Below, piece after piece: positions 63,903 through 64,000 of a stretch of DNA of 64,000 nucleotides. The notes under the pieces are model-generated. The model worked only from the letters and a program-made list of their open reading frames with translations, was not told where the DNA came from and did not search any database. Numbering within the stretch: the stretch's first letter is position 1; each line of letters starts with the position of its first letter. The DNA is from Castellaniella denitrificans (GTDB lineage: Bacteria; Pseudomonadota; Gammaproteobacteria; Burkholderiales; Burkholderiaceae_B), in contig NZ_JAPWHE010000001.1 in NCBI RefSeq assembly GCF_027214045.1, positions 728,946-792,945 of the forward strand, given 5' to 3'. A program made the translations under genes and the position numbers.

Positions 63903-64000
63903 CTAACGTCCCGCCCGCACGACCCCGGCGCTGGCGGCGACCACCAGACCGGTACCCAGCATCTGGGCGGCGCTCATGCCCTGGCCCAGGAAGACCCAGC
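63903..64000 (-). CDS. EamA/DMT-type transporter, C-terminal end only
   Basis: Translated by hand from the right edge: WVFLGQGMSAAQMLGTGLVV, then AASAGVVRAGR and TAG (complement of 63903-63905). This matches the last helix of EamA transporters (W-x-F-L-G-E-x-x-S-x-x-Q-x-x-G-x-x-L). Most of the gene lies beyond the window. The 163 bases between it and the MFS start hold no gene I can support and should contain the operon promoter. Confidence 0.65.
   Translation of the reverse strand, partial: WVFLGQGMSAAQMLGTGLVVAASAGVVRAGR

Overview
The window is GC-rich, tightly packed bacterial DNA. Its gene content and order point to a betaproteobacterium of the order Burkholderiales, most likely family Alcaligenaceae (the Bordetella/Achromobacter/Castellaniella neighbourhood). 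Supporting features are the rapZ-hprK-ptsN-hpf-lptB-lptA-lptC-kdsC-kdsD run, the ubiE-ubiJ-ubiB cluster, the 1,310-residue fused FAD/Fe-S dehydrogenase, and a partner-switching kinase/phosphatase pair beside type III secretion genes. The family assignment is inference; there is no rRNA gene to confirm it.

Layout. 1-7.7 kb: end of an M23 peptidase gene, then ctpA, a moeB/hesA-like gene, a HAD nucleotidase, argB, a tlpA-like thioredoxin, dolP, diaA, yraN and rsmI. 7.8-15.3 kb: one long leftward set, kdsD-kdsC-lptC-lptA-lptB-hpf-ptsN-hprK-rapZ-rlpA, for Kdo precursor supply, LPS transport and the nitrogen PTS branch; most neighbours overlap by 1-4 bases. 15.4-22.9 kb: apt, then a leftward cytochrome bd operon (GbsR/MarR-type regulator, cydA, cydB, the tiny cydX, cydD, cydC). 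23-33.4 kb: fused dehydrogenase, yqaA, a diguanylate cyclase, ilvA, phoR/phoB. 33.6-40.8 kb: ubiE, a Tim44-like gene, ubiJ, ubiB, the heptose-1-phosphate adenylyltransferase gene, pcm, thiD, thiG. 41-44.2 kb: an accessory three-gene unit (CHASE2 membrane protein, small secreted protein, M48 lipoprotein peptidase). 44.2-49.4 kb: btuF and btuB under a cobalamin riboswitch, divergent from metH, which is cut off after its folate-binding domain.

At 49,424-49,461 lies a G5-C17-G16 tract. metH is broken on its left, and on its right an open frame that looks like the tail of another gene begins abruptly. This is most simply an assembly misjoin, though an insertion or deletion is possible. Linkage of everything right of it to the left part should be treated as unproven.

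49.5-64 kb is a type III secretion/signalling region. It has a needle subunit, two paralogous CesT-like chaperones, a 931-residue effector with a CX5R motif resembling the SopB/IpgD phosphoinositide phosphatases, a lipoprotein resembling the SecD P1 head, and an RsbW/BtrW-like serine kinase. Facing them is a six-gene overlapping operon encoding a sensor-fused MFS transporter, an ABC-type substrate-binding protein, a GNAT enzyme, an alanine racemase, a membrane sensor and a SpoIIE-type phosphatase. Three of its membrane proteins appear to share one extracytoplasmic sensor module, four copies in all. I consider this operon the best candidate for an undescribed system: ligand sensing linked to partner-switching control of type III secretion.

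I saw no tRNA, rRNA, CRISPR array, insertion sequence or replication origin.
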